A stretch of 64,000 nucleotides of DNA, from positions 1 to 64,000 of the forward strand of contig MNCI01016152.1 of NCBI GenBank assembly GCA_015680685.1, in the 5' to 3' direction. Positions 32,707 through 44,811 of this stretch are shown piece after piece. Below the pieces are notes generated by a model. The model saw only the letters and a program-made list of their open reading frames with translations, was not told the DNA's origin and searched no databases. This DNA comes from Gnetum montanum. Lineage: Eukaryota; Streptophyta; Gnetopsida; Gnetales; Gnetaceae. The number at the start of each line of letters is the position of its first letter. Position 1 is the stretch's first letter. The position numbers were made by a program, and so were the translations under genes.

Positions 32707-34790
32707 ATGTAATGTGTAACTTTAAAGTTTTGAGTATCCTTTCTTGTTAGTTAGTTAGTTACACTTTGGCTAAGGTTGGATCATGGTAAATTAATTATTT
32801 TATTAATTATTTATTATAATTGTCACCAGAGCTTGTTGGAAAGGTTTAACTCTTGTAATTTAGTGTTTAATAGTTAGTTTTTTAGTTAAATCTTTGTGGA
32901 AGTTAGAAAAAATTACAAAATTTTTTTGTTAAAAATGGTACATTTGTGGCCCTCATGATGAAGAGCTTACCTTTGGTAGTTGCAGGGTCTAAGAATGGAG
33001 TGATTTGGATAAATGGTTTGTGAGTTATGGGCTCTAAAAGGTTTTGGGCTCTAAAAATTTGAAAAATTCCTTTGATGTTTGTGAGAAAATGTAAAATTTT
33101 CTAAATGGGGTTACACCTATTTATTGTATTTTTCCCCTAGGTCGATTGGGCCCCATATACAAGGCCTTGTATTTGGATTTGCTCCATCTACAAGGCCTCG
33201 TATACGGGGCCCATTGCAAAAAATTTTAAATTGTAATATCTCAAAAATATGAGGAATTTTTCAATGAATTTTAAGTCTATGGAATTCCAGAAAAGCCAAG
33301 AATATGATAAAAGCATTGAACAGGATCTTTGAAAGCTCAAAAATTTAAAAATCTGATGGAGAATGTTTTTAATGAACAAAATATGTAAAAGAGCACATGG
33401 TCTAATGTGGAAGATGGGTGTATGAAAGATTCTGATTGAAAAAATGCCTAGGGATAAGGTGCTTAACAAACCCAACCAAGGGATATGCAAGTGGATCCTC
33501 CCCATAGCAGGCACATGTCCTTTTTTCCCCTTGCATAACCTCAACCTAAGGAGTTTGTGGGCCCCATAGGCGATTAATGGTCAATGGCAATTAAGGACCA
33601 AAACCTAGAAGATTCTACCTAAGAATTGAAATACGTCAAACCAAGACATGGAATCAAGAACATGGACACTAGTAGTGAGGTGAGTTACGATCAGCATAGA
33701 GGGATGATAGAGAAGGTGGAATGGAATTCCAAACTAAGGTAATAAAAAGTTCCTTGTGGAGTATATGTTTAAAATGACTTGAGAAGATTCATCCTTAGTC
33801 TATATCCAAAATCAATCTCTTTCAGTGACTTTGCATTGCCATTCCAAGACCGATCCATCCCCTCGAGACATAAGAGTGCTCCCAAAAAACAACCATTCCC
33901 TAAAGAGAAGAAAAGAGTAGGAAGTGAGAGAGGGCCTTAGTTAGAAGGGACCTTCAAGCATGGGTGCATGTCTTTTTGGTTTCATAACCAATGCTTGTAG
34001 CCCATTTATTTATCTAAGGGGTGTGCTTTGAATTCTTTTCATGTTTTTTTTTCTTCTTTGGATGGAAATCACACCATGTAAAGACTTTATTTGACTTCTT
34101 TTAGTCAATGACATGGAATGATAAGTAACTTATGAAAGGCACTCAAGCACTCAAGTAAGTAGAAGAGTACAAAGAGTATTGAGTCCCCTTGAAGTCACAC
34201 CCTATTCAAACCTTTAAATCCTTCTCAACTCCATAAACTACCAAGGTTACAAATTTATTAAAAGTTTATTTAATAAAAGGGACCTCAAAATCCCAAAACA
34301 ATGAAAACCATAGAGTTTTTGAATGAGTGGATGTCATGCACTCACTGCCTGTTCCATGAAAAACAAACCATGACTCAGTAATGGACACAAAAATTTAAAA
34401 ATAGAAACCAAACATTAACAAATCCAAAACATAAAGCATAAACCACCATTAGTAATAGCCACAACCCCACTATGTCTTGTTGGCAATAAAGCTCTTTTAT
34501 TATCAAAAATTTGAAAATCAGACTCAAACAAAACAAAGTAGAATATATCACAAAGTGTAAAATATCCAATAAAGATTTAAACGTACTAATAATGGTGTAA
34601 AACAAAAAATGGTGTAAAAGTAGGAACAATTTGGAAAATCAAAAATTTGTAAAATAAATAAATTGCAAAACCAAAAATATGGAAAACAAAAAAAAATAGA
34701 AAAACTAAGGAGCCATATGGATGATTAGCATAGATGGCCATCTCCCCAACAACTGAGTTGGAAGGAGGAGATCCAAAAAAGTGAACATGG
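32707..34790 (-). other. Element C 3' spacer
   Basis: No long frame except hydrophobic AT-rich readings. Islands shared with other elements: GCTATGGGGAGGATCCACTTG (complement of about 33499-33519), GGTGTGACTTCAAGGGGAC (complement of about 34184-34202) and the spliced-out analogue of CAAAGTCTTT... near 34078. Two extra palindromes ATACAAGGCCTTGTAT and CTCGTATACG lie at about 33157-33206. Confidence 0.5.
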
Positions 34791-35930
34791 TTGTCCATCT
34801 ATTAAGGTATTTGTTGCATTGACTTGCTTGGGCTCATGGAAAAGCTTCACTTGTTAGATGTTGACCAACTACTTTTTATTTGTGATTTTAGGTTTGTATA
34901 TGGTCATGGCCCTAGAAGGAAAGGTTTTGTCAATTATTTAAGGTCTTTCCCACAATGTTTGGAATTTTTTTTTCTGGGGTGCATGTGTGGTATTCCAGTA
35001 AAGAACCTTATCTCTTGGTTGAAATTTCACTTTCTATATTCTTAAGTCATGTCATTGTTTATTGAATGCCTTGTGCACTTCATTCAAAGATAGGCCTACC
35101 AATCAATTTTCATCTAGCATGTTGAGGTTAATCAATCTTTCTTTTTGGGCTAGACGTAGGTCAAGATTCAAGTCATAGGCTATTGAGAGTATGTGGAGCT
35201 CAGATTGAACTAGAAGTATTAGAAGTTTTCCATACACTAACTCATGGGGAGAGTAGACAATAGGGAGTTTTCATCTTGAGTAGTAGGCCCAAAGGGCATC
35301 GTTGAGTTTTGTGCTCCAATCTCTTCTATATTTGCTTATGGTTTTTGTTAAGATCTTTGTGATGTCCTGGTTAGTTACCTCTTCTTGACCATTGGCTTTG
35401 GGGTGATAAGGTGTTGTTAATTTATGTTCAACCTTCAAGAGTTGCATGAGTTTTCTAAAAGTGGCACCTATAAAATGAGTTTCATTGTTAGAAATTAGTG
35501 CATGTGGTACTCCAAACCTATCTACAACATGTTTTTGTACAAATCTAGTAGCAGTGGATAATGTACAATCAGTGACGACTGCTGCTTCTACCCATTTGGT
35601 GCAGTAGTCGACTGCTATGATGATGTATGCCTTTCCATTGGACATGGATGCGATGGGACCCATGAAGTCTATGCCCCATATGTCAAAGGACTCTAGTGGT
35701 TGAATCCACCATTGAGGATCCTCCATTTGAGTGGTCATCCCACCATCTCTTTGATAGTGCTCACAAGATTAGACAAATTAGTGGGCATCCCTGAAAATTG
35801 TAGGCCAATACTATCCTACCATCAGGATTTTTATGGTTGTGCATCTCCCTACATAGTGGCCTTTGTAAGTGCCTTCATGAGCATCCTAAAGAACATGTAG
35901 TTGATTTGTATTAGGGACACACGAACAAAC
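34791..35930 (-). pseudogene. Element C integrase
   Basis: The minus-strand frame 35738-35271 (155 codons) starts MTTQMEDPQW and holds the catalytic core. WGIDFMGPI keeps the first Asp. In LISNNETHFIGATF the second catalytic Asp is Asn. PYHPKANGQEEVTN keeps the third acidic residue. It ends WSTKLNDALWAYYSR. A decayed zinc-binding part lies at about 35740-35930 and the C-terminal part at 34790-35270. The D-to-N change would stop strand transfer. Confidence 0.85.
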
Positions 35931-36099
35931 TAGGCTATTGGCACATGCCTTGTAAAGTTTTCTGTTGATTTCCATGAAGTACTTTGCCCGATGAAGAAAC
36001 TATTGCTTCTTCCTAAAGTCCAAATCTTATGGCATCTCTTGAGTGAGAAGGTAAGTGAGGATGCCATCATAGCATTTTGGTTCTATGGGTACTTGGTCA

Positions 36100-36570
36100 T
36101 TTATTGCTCCTATAAAGAGGAGTTTATCTAGAGATTGATCAGAGAGTGAACTCTCCTTCTCTTTGTTATCCCATCTTAATCAAGAAAGATGGTTAGTGAC
36201 CACATTCTTAATTCCTTTCTGATCTACTATTGTGAGATCAAATTCCTACAAGATCACAAGCCACTATATGATATGAGGGCTCACCATCAACTTGTTCATT
36301 AGGAAGTGAATGCCACTGTCATTTGTGTGCACAAACACTTTGTAGCCAAGCACATACTACCTGAACTTTTCGAGAGCCTACACCATTGCCATTAATTCTT
36401 TCTCAGTTGTGGTGTAATTCAACTATGCATCCACAATGCTTCAACTCACATAGTGGATGTAATATGGATGTTCCTATCATCTAACTATGTAACCATAGCT
36501 CCCAAAGTATAATTAGATGCATTCGTCATTATGTGAAATGGTCTAGATTAATCTAGTACCCGTAGAATTG
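36100..36570 (-). pseudogene. Element C RNase H
   Basis: The minus strand reads RPFHIMTNASNYTLGAM (about 36560-36500), which corresponds to RPFHIMIDASNYALGAV in D, with the catalytic Asp changed to Asn. After that the frame breaks. Weak remains of the EKELMAVV and HTD segments follow in another frame. Confidence 0.65.
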
Positions 36571-36599
36571 GATTTTCCACAAGTTTGTCCTCTAATTAT

Positions 36600-37610
36600 T
36601 GGAATGCATATTCACACTCCCTGGTCTATATGAACAAAGCTTATTTCTTCATAAGATCAGCCAACAACTTTGCAATCTTAGAGAAACTCTCTATGAAACT
36701 TCGGTAGTAGCCAATGTGTCTAAGGAATTAACTAACATCTTTGACTATCTTTGGTTGGCATGTGATTCCTTGGATGACCCTTATCTTTTCTGGGTCTACC
36801 TTAATCCCTTCTTGTGAAATTCGGTGCCCCAATACTATGGCTTCTTAGACCATTAAATGGCTCTTCTACCAATTCAGCCTAAGGATTGTTTCAACACATC
36901 TTTTCAATACGTGCTCAAGGCGATCTAGGGCATGCTCGAATGTAGTCCCATAGGTAGAGAAGTCATCCATAAATACTTCTACCTCACTACCCCTAGGACC
37001 ATACATTGAAATGTTGTAGGGGCATTGCACAAACCAAATGACATCTTACAATATGCAAAAGTCCCCCAAGGACTAGTGAATGTTGTCTTGGCCTAATCTT
37101 CTAGCACAATTTGGATTTGGTTATAGCCATTATAACCATACAAGAAGCTATGTGTCAAACACTTGATTCAAAAATGGCAATGGAAAATGATCTTTAAATG
37201 TTGCCATATTCAATAGCTTTAAGTTGATGTAGACCTGCCACTTGCCACCTTTCTTTGGCACAATTACAACTGGGCTAACCCACTCACTATTTGTGATGGG
37301 ATAGATGAACCCTACCATGAGGGGTTGTTCTATTTCCTCCTTGATGATCTATTTCAATTTGGGGTTTAGCCACCTTTGTAGTTGCCCTCTTAGCTTCATG
37401 GCTGGGTCAATATAGATGCAATGCTGACATATCCTTGGATCAATTCCTATTAGTTTGAGATATGACCAAGCAAAGGCTATTGACCACTTGTTAACAACTT
37501 GCAACAGCTTATGTTTTTTTTTAGGAGTAAGATTTGCATTGATTATGACTAGCTTACCATTGTTTAAAAATGTGTATTCCATGCTAGGTGGTAAAGTTTT
37601 CAACTCTAGG
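36600..37610 (-). pseudogene. Element C reverse transcriptase
   Basis: The minus-strand frame 37603-37349 opens the domain (KTLPPSMEYTFLNNGK..., WSIAFAWSYLKLIGIDP, LRGQLQRWLNPKLK). Downstream pieces read EEIEQPLMVGFIYPITNSEWVSPVVIVPKKGGKW, DHFPLPF, a frameshifted stretch, VEVFMDDFSTYGTTF at about 36960-37000 with the FMDD motif intact, and KIVKDV..FLRHIGYYRSFIE. Stops and frameshifts inactivate it. Confidence 0.8.
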
Positions 37611-37889
37611 GGCTCCTGCTTGAAATTTTTAGGGATTTCTAACTCTCACCAACATGTATCATCATCTTCTTCATCAAAGAGTTGGCGATGAAATTACTTA
37701 AGTTTATCCATGCCTTTGACATTAGCACAGGTCAGGTTCTCAGTAAGTTCCATGCATAGTGTGCTGCTATAAGAGTTAGTTATTAGCCACTAGGTGCCCT
37801 CATGTTTTGTGGCTACTACGTACAAGCACCTTTGGATATCTATTTCATTTGCAAACTAATTACATGCTCTAATGAATGTATTTTTGATG

Positions 37890-38340
37890 CACTAGATTTT
37901 CTGCATGCAAGTACACCCATTATCATTGTATGCGATGCATGGAACATACTTCTTCTCTAAACTTCCAAATTCATTTTCCCTGGAGATTTCCAAGGAGAGG
38001 TTCTTTATAGCCATATGTCCATCTACCATGCTTAACCAAGCCCTTCCCATAATTATGGGTAAGTCACCTTTGCAATTCTCAACCTTGATCATCAAAGAAT
38101 TGACAAGATAGGACCACCCACAAACTATGGTCATAATTTCCTCCACTAATCCTAAAGGAACAATGATTGATTGGTCTACCAATTCTAAATGGATGTTCCT
38201 CTTCTTGAGATGTGCTAGGTTCTAGTCTTTGTACATGTCATGGGAGATGAGATTGACACCAGAACCAGAATCAAGAAGAGCCTTACATAACTCATGTCCA
38301 GCAATCTATAAGTAAATGAGAGGACTTCGTGGGTTAGATC
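37890..38340 (-). pseudogene. Element C aspartic protease
   Basis: The minus strand reads SPLIYL.IAGHELCKALLDSGSGVNLISHDMYK (38335-38230), then VDQSIIVPLGLVEEI and the open frame 38182-37892 with CKGDLPIIMGRAWLSMV. The DSG active site is intact; two stops lie nearby. Confidence 0.8.
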
Positions 38341-38399
38341 TTTTCATGGGAAAATTTCCAACCTTGCTCCAATCAAAGACAACATGGGTTAGCATTTCA

Positions 38400-40861
38400 G
38401 TGTGGATCTAAGGTGGCACTTGGTTTGAAGGATACTCGAATGTGTTTGATGCAAAGGATGAGGGTGTTGGAGATATAGGGTGACCAACTGCATTAGGTTG
38501 TGAGGGTTTGGTAGGACTGTTGGGTTAGAAAAATGGTCATTTCCTAGATCGATTGTCTAAACCACTTGGCTAGAAGGCCGATTGTGAATGTACAACCCTC
38601 GTAGCATTTTGTTGTTATAGTTGTGGTGGAATTTCACCCTGCATGGACGAAGCATGCGGTAACTGGGTAGAGGGCAAAGGGATGTGTACACACACATGTG
38701 GAGGATGGTACAAATATGGGTTCTTCCATCGAGTAGATGGTGAATGAGTTTGATGGTACTCTAGAGGGTAATAGTGATTTTGGAATGATGTGTGACTAGC
38801 GAAACTTTTTGGAGAGATGGGTTGTTGAACATAGTAATTGTATGGATCTGGTTGCCTATAAGGATACTGTTGTCCTGGTGGTGGAATTTTCCATGACTGT
38901 GGTTGGTTCTACTATTGATATTTTTCATATGGTTGTGGCAAAGCTCCACTTGGACAGTAAGCTTATTGTTATTGGTGGAACTGCCTCGGATTTCCTTGAG
39001 GATAAGGTAATCATCTAGGTGTCTGCCTACATGCTAGTCAAGAATTCAATGCGTACACCCCAGACTCTTGTAAGTGTGACACCACAGGGCAACATTCCTT
39101 AGGATGTTCACATTGACAAATGTGACAACCAATGTCATCATCAAAGTTTGTCTCCACAACTTCTTCTACTGCAGCAACTTTGCCCTTACCTCTCTAGTAG
39201 GCACGTTTAGCTTCTTTCCACCTCCTGTAGTTACAATCACTATTTTTCTCTTTGGATTCCTCAACAATCTTTATAGCAGTTTGGAATTTTTCATCCAAAG
39301 AGTTCCATAATTTGTCAACCTTTGCCAAAATATTAGAGATAGATTTTTGTATGCAAAATATTTTCCTATTAACCACTTCATCAAGTGGTGACTCCTCATC
39401 ACAAAATTGGACCTCCCTTTTCTTGATGGAAGGATCCCTATTATATTCTTTAGAACTTTCCCTTTTTTATAGCTCACCTTCTTCTCTTGCTACCTGCTCT
39501 AGAAGCCTTTGTATCTTATGAGCTCTTAGTTTAGACAATCTCCCTTGGGCATAAATTCTAAGAGTTCTTCTGGATTCTACTTTGAGCCCATCTAGGATGT
39601 GGCGGAGTCGTTACCTCTAAGAATAACCATGGCTAGGGCATCAATGTAAAGGAGAATAGTATCTATCCATGGTGACATCCAAGGGTTCATGTGTTTCCTA
39701 TTTCTAGCCTTGGATTTGCCTTCTTAGATTAGACACTCTGGAGTACGTTTGGTATTTGTCATTAAATAGCTCTAACATGGTACTCTATCTATGAATGGAT
39801 TATGGTTCCAAGGACTAGTACTAGCTTTTAGCTTCCTTGATAAGTGTCCTAGGGAAAAGTTTGAGTTTTTGCCAATCATTTTCAATGTTTTGTAAGGCAC
39901 AAGCATCGTGGAAAGCTTGTAAATGTGTTTATGGATTAGAGTTATATCCCCCCTCAGATATTGAAACATTGTTCATATCTAAGCGCTTGATCCAACTATC
40001 TTTCGCATGCCTAGTTCGCATATTAACTACCTCTACAATGCTAAGCATGCTTCTAGTTTCTAATAAAGGATCATAATCATTATTATGTCAATGATTCCAA
40101 TGATGGTTTCTATCACCCCTTCATTCTTGGCAGGCTCTACGATCATTGTTGTCCCACTAATCACCTTCATCATGATTATTTCTCTAGCGGCTTCTATTAG
40201 AAACAGAAGATGAAGAGAAGTGTTTGAAATCAAATGAAGGGGATGAAGAGGAAAGTGGACCGTCATTGCCACCACGGTGTCCACCACAAACTCTTCACTC
40301 ATTATGACCACCATCCTTAGATCCCTTGCCATTGTAATGTTTGCTCAAGTCCCTACCTTAACTATCACCTTTTCTTGAACTTGGTTTATGAATAGTGGAT
40401 TGTAGGTTCAGGGCCACACCCTCATCACCAATAATAGAGGGTGGAGAATTTTCATGTCAAGATCTCCCAGGGAAAGGATCCACATTGTCATCTTGGTTCA
40501 GCAAGAACAAATGATTACTAAAGTGCTTTTCATTCGTAAACTCATGGTGCTTCTCCTAGTGTCGATCTCTCCTACATTGTGTTTTAGTGGGACAGTAGTC
40601 ATGAGTGTCATGACCATTCACAGTGTATTCCTCTTGAAGATCTAGGATGTTCAATTTCTTAAGGATTTGAAATAGCATCCTAGGCATAGATCAATCATGG
40701 GGCATTATGATGCTGCCCTCCATATCATGCCATCATAGTTACTCATCCTGATGTAGGATGAAGGTAAAGTCAGGTACATACCCATCTAGATGAGTATATA
40801 CCACTTTACACTCTTATGGGGCCAATGGTTTGACATCTTCGTGCCTATGGGAAGAAGACAT
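38400..40861 (-). pseudogene. Element C gag
   Basis: ATG at 40861 (minus), MSSSHRHED. The core runs from LDMNNVSISEGGYN (about 39990) to RRTLRIYAQGRLSKLRAHKIQ (about 39520). Zinc knuckle CHICQCEHPKECC at about 39127-39088, spacing C-x2-C-x3-H-x4-C. Then a Pro/Gln/Tyr-rich tail to about 38400. Many stops, most explained by single C-to-T or G-to-A changes. Frame shared with protease. Confidence 0.8.
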
Positions 40862-41306
40862 TTTGCAAAAAATAAAATAATCAATGTGCTTTTGTAATTA
40901 TAGGTCATGTGAGAGTGATGTTAATCTTGGATTCATCCAAAGATATTAATAATGTTCACTATCCCTATAATAATGTAATTATAAATTTTGAAATAGCATT
41001 CCAGGCATAGATCAATCATGGGACATTATGATGTTGCCCTTTATATCATGCCATCATAGTTGCTCATCCTGATGTAGGATGAAGGTAAAGTCAGGTACAT
41101 ACCCATCTAGATTAGTGTATACCACTTTACACTCTTGTGGGGCCAATGGTTTAACATCTTCATGCCTATGGGAAGAAGATATTTTGCAACAAATAAAATA
41201 ATCAGTGTGCTTTTGTAATTATAGGTCATGTGAGAGTGATGTTAACCTTGGGTTCATCTAATGATATTAATAACGTTCACTATCCCTAAATACTGCACAT
41301 TTTAAC
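40665..41306 (-). repeat. Tandem duplication of gag start and leader in element C
   Basis: Two copies of about 321 bp (40665-40985 and 40986-41306) share the gag N-terminus and the untranslated leader. In the upstream (right) copy the start codon is ATA instead of ATG, so only the inner copy keeps the gag start. Differences between copies are scattered, so the duplication is not recent. Confidence 0.8.
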
Positions 41307-41314
41307 AAACAAAG

Positions 41315-41332
41315 TCTTTGACAATGGCACCA
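41315..41332 (-). other. Primer binding site, tRNA-Asp type, mutated (element C)
   Basis: Minus-strand TGGTGCCATTGTCAAAGA, one base after the LTR. Five or so changes from TGGCGCCGTTGCCGGGGA; the changes are mostly transitions. Confidence 0.7.
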
Positions 41333-41333
41333 A

Positions 41334-42206
41334 TGATGAGCAGTTGAAGGTACCCCTACACCAAACCATACAAATTACAAAGCGTTCATGCGCAATCTGG
41401 TCAAATTTTTTGGACTTTATAGTTTCCAATGCACTAGTCTTCTAGGAAGTGAACCTTGTCCTAAGGTCATTCATTGTCTTCCTGATTACACTTGTGAAGC
41501 ATAATGGTATGGTTAAGTGTAATTGAGGCATATAATTTTTATCACTTTATGTTTTAGGCTTTGATGCTTAAAGAGAGAGATAGAGTAATTTAATGACTAA
41601 TTTAATTTAACTAACTAACTAGTCTCTAACTAGTTCTAACATAAGCATCTAGTTCCACTTTCCATACACATCCTAAACCCATGTATCCACTACTGGGTTA
41701 CCAAGTGCTATGCTACTAGGTTCACCAAGCAATAACATTGCTGGGACTACCAAGAAAATTTGTGTTTACGCTTGAAGCGATCGTACTTATGTACTTAATC
41801 TATTTAGTTTAATTTATTAAAGTCTAATTTAGCTTAATTGATTAAATATTTAATAAAAACAATGAATTCATAAATAAAGCATATAAACTATCCAGAATGC
41901 TACAAGGTTTATCAAGAAGCTCATCTTTATTGTCCTACACACTAGTATGGTTCAAGTACAATAGTACTCGAATAAAGATTCATACACTCAATGACTCCTG
42001 CTGCGGGCACTCAGGAAAATATTCTAACTTTCAAATGTAAAAGTTGCAAGAGTTTAGCTACTACTATGACTTTTATAATGCTCATAAACACAACTAGAAG
42101 CTCATATTTATAGTTTTTTCTCTAAGGCTACGTCAATGGGGCCCCATCAATGTAGCAAACACTACGTCGATGCAACCTTATCAATGCGACACATTGACAC
42201 TCATCA
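41334..42206 (-). repeat. Element C 5' LTR
   Basis: 873 bp, TGATGAGCAG to CACTCATCA. Palindrome array 42125-42195 shorter than in the 3' LTR. TATA box (minus) 42105-42112; hairpin 41924-41978. Confidence 0.9.
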
Positions 42207-42211
42207 TGTTT

Positions 42212-42290
42212 GATTCTAGTATGCAATGTTGAGTTATAAAGTTCTATTTTTATTATATGTATTGGGTTATACCTAGATTTCAGTTATTTC
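42212..42290 (+). repeat. tRNA-like SINE, right half (B box and body)
   Basis: GATTCTAGTATGC continues the SINE-like head from 28634 after removal of element C and one TSD copy. The 3' end of the SINE could not be placed. Confidence 0.35.
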
Positions 42291-43429
42291 AAATTCAAAC
42301 ACATCATCCTCATTTATTTTCACAATTGAAGTCTCACCTTCTTACAATTTTTTACTTCTCATATTTTCATAATTTAGCTCCTAAGTTTCAATTTATGTTT
42401 CTTCGATTCTTGTAAGAGTTTGAATGATATATGTTAACTTTTATGGTCATATTAAATGTTTTGATAATTTGCATAATCAATTCCCATAAGGATTTGTTCA
42501 ATTCCTTAGCTAGGAAGCTTTGCATATTTAAGGATCTATAATTTTTAACTTTAGATCAAAGTTTCAAGCTTAGTTATGGATACTTTTGAAGCACTTCTTT
42601 GCAGCTTTTCATAATCTTCATTTTCTCTTCGAATTTCAATAAGTATTTGAATGTTGTAAGCCTAATCAACTTTCAATATTAATCAATTTTATCTTATTAC
42701 TTATTTTTGGATAATCCAATTCTAGATCTAATCATCTTTGAGGGTTGAATAAATGTTAATTACTCACAGAGTTCTCATTCTCACAAGGTTTTTGAAGCTT
42801 ATGGCATGAATTGGTGTTGAATATCATTTAGATATCATTGCATATTAGATTTATCATGCCTATTATACTATTTTCTCTATCTTAATCTTGTAATCAAAGT
42901 TTGAAATTTTTTTTTAATCATTTGCCCTTTGACTAGGCTTATCATTACTTAGTTTATGTTTTTTGTTTTTGTAGAATAGGGGATATCACTAGGGATTGAT
43001 CCGAGTGATCTAAATTAATATCATTGCTAGGATATCACTTGAAATTAAAATGATGATATGAATTAATATTGTGAATTGGAAAAACTTTTAAGTGCCAACC
43101 ATATCACTTGCCATCACTAGAATGATAAGAATTAGTATATTCTCAAAAAATTGTAGAAAGAACCTCACGATTTTATAGTTGTTGTGACAAAAATAAATAA
43201 GTTACAAATCTTGCTAGCAATTAATTCTAATGATTTCAATAAATATTACAAATGTTTATAACTCTCTACTATTTCTCAAGGTCAGTAAGTTTAGAATATT
43301 AGGCATCTTAGCTTATCTTCCACTGATGATCTTCAATAGATCCATTGTTTCAGCTCTAATACTTGTAGTTCTTTGTCTAAGAGATGTTTCTAGAATATCC
43401 AACATAGACTTAAATTTTTATATCCTCCT
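42291..43429. other. AT-rich DNA, nothing recognised
   Basis: No supported coding region. ATATCACT repeats occur irregularly at 42985-43115. The right end may be the decayed IN-RT linker of copia-2. Confidence 0.35.
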
Positions 43430-43829
43430 TCATTAGCCCTTGTCAAGAGAGACCTCTTACTCTACTTCTCCTTCATCATTAAAAATTAGTTGATCCTCTT
43501 CATTTTCACTAGCTTGTTCAGGTGCATTCATACCTTTCATAATTTTCTTTGTTATTTCCATTCATACCTTTCTTAGTCACATTAGTAGCTTCATCTACTA
43601 ACTGACTAGTCTTGACATGTCAATCTTAACAATCTTCGATGTTTTTGAATTTAAGAAATCATAAGCATTTTTTTGGCTAGAATATATAATAAATAAACCA
43701 TCATCACATCATCCATCAAGCTTATAAATATTCTCTTGATTTTTAATATAGCATTTACTTTTAATGATTTTAAAATAATAAAAATTAGCATTTTTACCAT
43801 ATTAAATATGAAAAGAGTGTAATCACTAT
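43430..43829 (-). pseudogene. Copia-2 integrase C-terminal part
   Basis: The minus strand reads SDYTLFIFNMVKMLIF, then MDDVMMVYLLYIL with a frame change to GLFIIYSSQKNAYDFLNSKT. These fit the copia integrase end (LRVFGC..., GIFLGYSxxSKAYRVFN). It continues the segment at 53439-54079 when element D is removed; at the joint the reading passes through KCLIRVDSDYTLF. TSD ACTAT at 43825-43829. Confidence 0.6.
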
Positions 43830-44616
43830 TGATGGGACGCGATATCGCATCCCTCGCGATATTGTGTATGTGATATCGCGGTGCGCCGTCATATCTATAA
43901 ATAAGAGGCGGCTGTCCCTTGTTTCCTCATCCTAGGCTTAGACCGTAGTGAAACTCTGGTAAATTGATCACTCCAAAGATAGAATATTTTCCATGTGCTT
44001 GCAGTAGGAGTCCTAAAGTGAACGGATCTTTATTCAAGCAAACATTGTACCTGAACACAAGTTTGTGTACGGAAATAAAGAAGAGCTTCTTGGATAAACC
44101 TTGCAGTGCATGGAATAGGCTAATTAGGATTTATTTATTGTTATTTACTATTTATCGTTTACATGCTTTATTAGCTATTAAATCTCTCAACCCTTCTCTC
44201 CTAGTTAAGTGCCTCAGTACGACCGCTTTGAGCATGTGCGTTACTCGTGGTGATCCTAGCAATGACTAGCGTTTGGTAACCACAGTTGCATTGGTTTAGG
44301 GTGTGTACGGTAAGTGGGAATGGATGCTGATACTAGGTTAATTTAGACTTAGTTCGTTAGTTAGAGTTAGTAATTAGTCTCTTCAACCCTTCACCTCGAT
44401 AGCATAGGAGATAAAACATAAAAAGATATAAAAATCATGTACCTCAGACTTACTTAACCTTACACCATGAAAAATACAAGTCTGGGAAGACAACGAATAA
44501 TTAACCTTAAGTGTTCCATTAGGCGTGTAGGCACTTAGTCTGCGGAGTTCGACTAGATCGCGCGTGTTACGGTCATATTCGTATGGTTGAGTGTAGGGGT
44601 ACCTCACCACTCATCA
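43830..44616 (+). repeat. Element D 5' LTR
   Basis: 787 bp, TGATG...CATCA. Palindrome array 43839-43885, TATAAATAAG at 43896-43905, hairpin 44027-44081. Compared with the 3' LTR the array lacks 17- and 20-bp units, each bounded by GATAT repeats. Confidence 0.92.
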
Positions 44617-44617
44617 T

Positions 44618-44635
44618 TGGCGCCGTTTCCGGGGA
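44618..44635 (+). other. Primer binding site, tRNA-Asp type (element D)
   Basis: TGGCGCCGTTTCCGGGGA, one base after the LTR, one change from the complement of the plant tRNA-Asp end. The clearest primer site in the window. Confidence 0.9.
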
Positions 44636-44716
44636 CTAAGTGTTTGTGCACTAAGTAGAACATAAGAGATCATTCACATCATTGGGAGCTTAAATGAACC
44701 TTAGGGTTAATCATAC

Positions 44717-44811
44717 GAAAAATTTATATAACAGTTAATTAGCACACCGATAAGACATAATGTNTGAAAAATTTATATAACAGTTAATTAGCACACCGAT
44801 AAGACATAATG
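44717..44811. other. 47-bp duplication with single N (assembly join)
   Basis: The leader segment GAAAAATTTATATAACAGTT... up to ATAATGT is present twice, on each side of one N at 44764. The length equals that of the artefact at 781-876. The gag ATG at 44809 lies in the second copy; the first copy ends at the same ATG. Confidence 0.75.

Larger units (their letters stand above)
28635..42206 (-). mobile_element. Gypsy element C, full-length with second ORF
   Basis: 13.6-kb minus-strand element with a perfect TSD TGTTT (28630-28634 and 42207-42211). Order on the minus strand: 5' LTR, primer site, gag, protease, RT, RNase H, IN, 2.1-kb spacer, long second ORF, polypurine tract, 3' LTR. All pol domains are present but carry stops. 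It is the only element here with a long second ORF and with FMDD still intact in RT. Confidence 0.93.

Noticed and set aside
34375-34629. Hydrophobic minus-strand frame that could be a membrane protein
   Set aside because: It comes from TTT-rich spacer sequence of element C, and no matching frame is kept in A, D or E.
35700-37690. Plus-strand frames across 35700-37690
   Set aside because: Antisense to RT and IN of element C, where recognisable motifs are on the minus strand.
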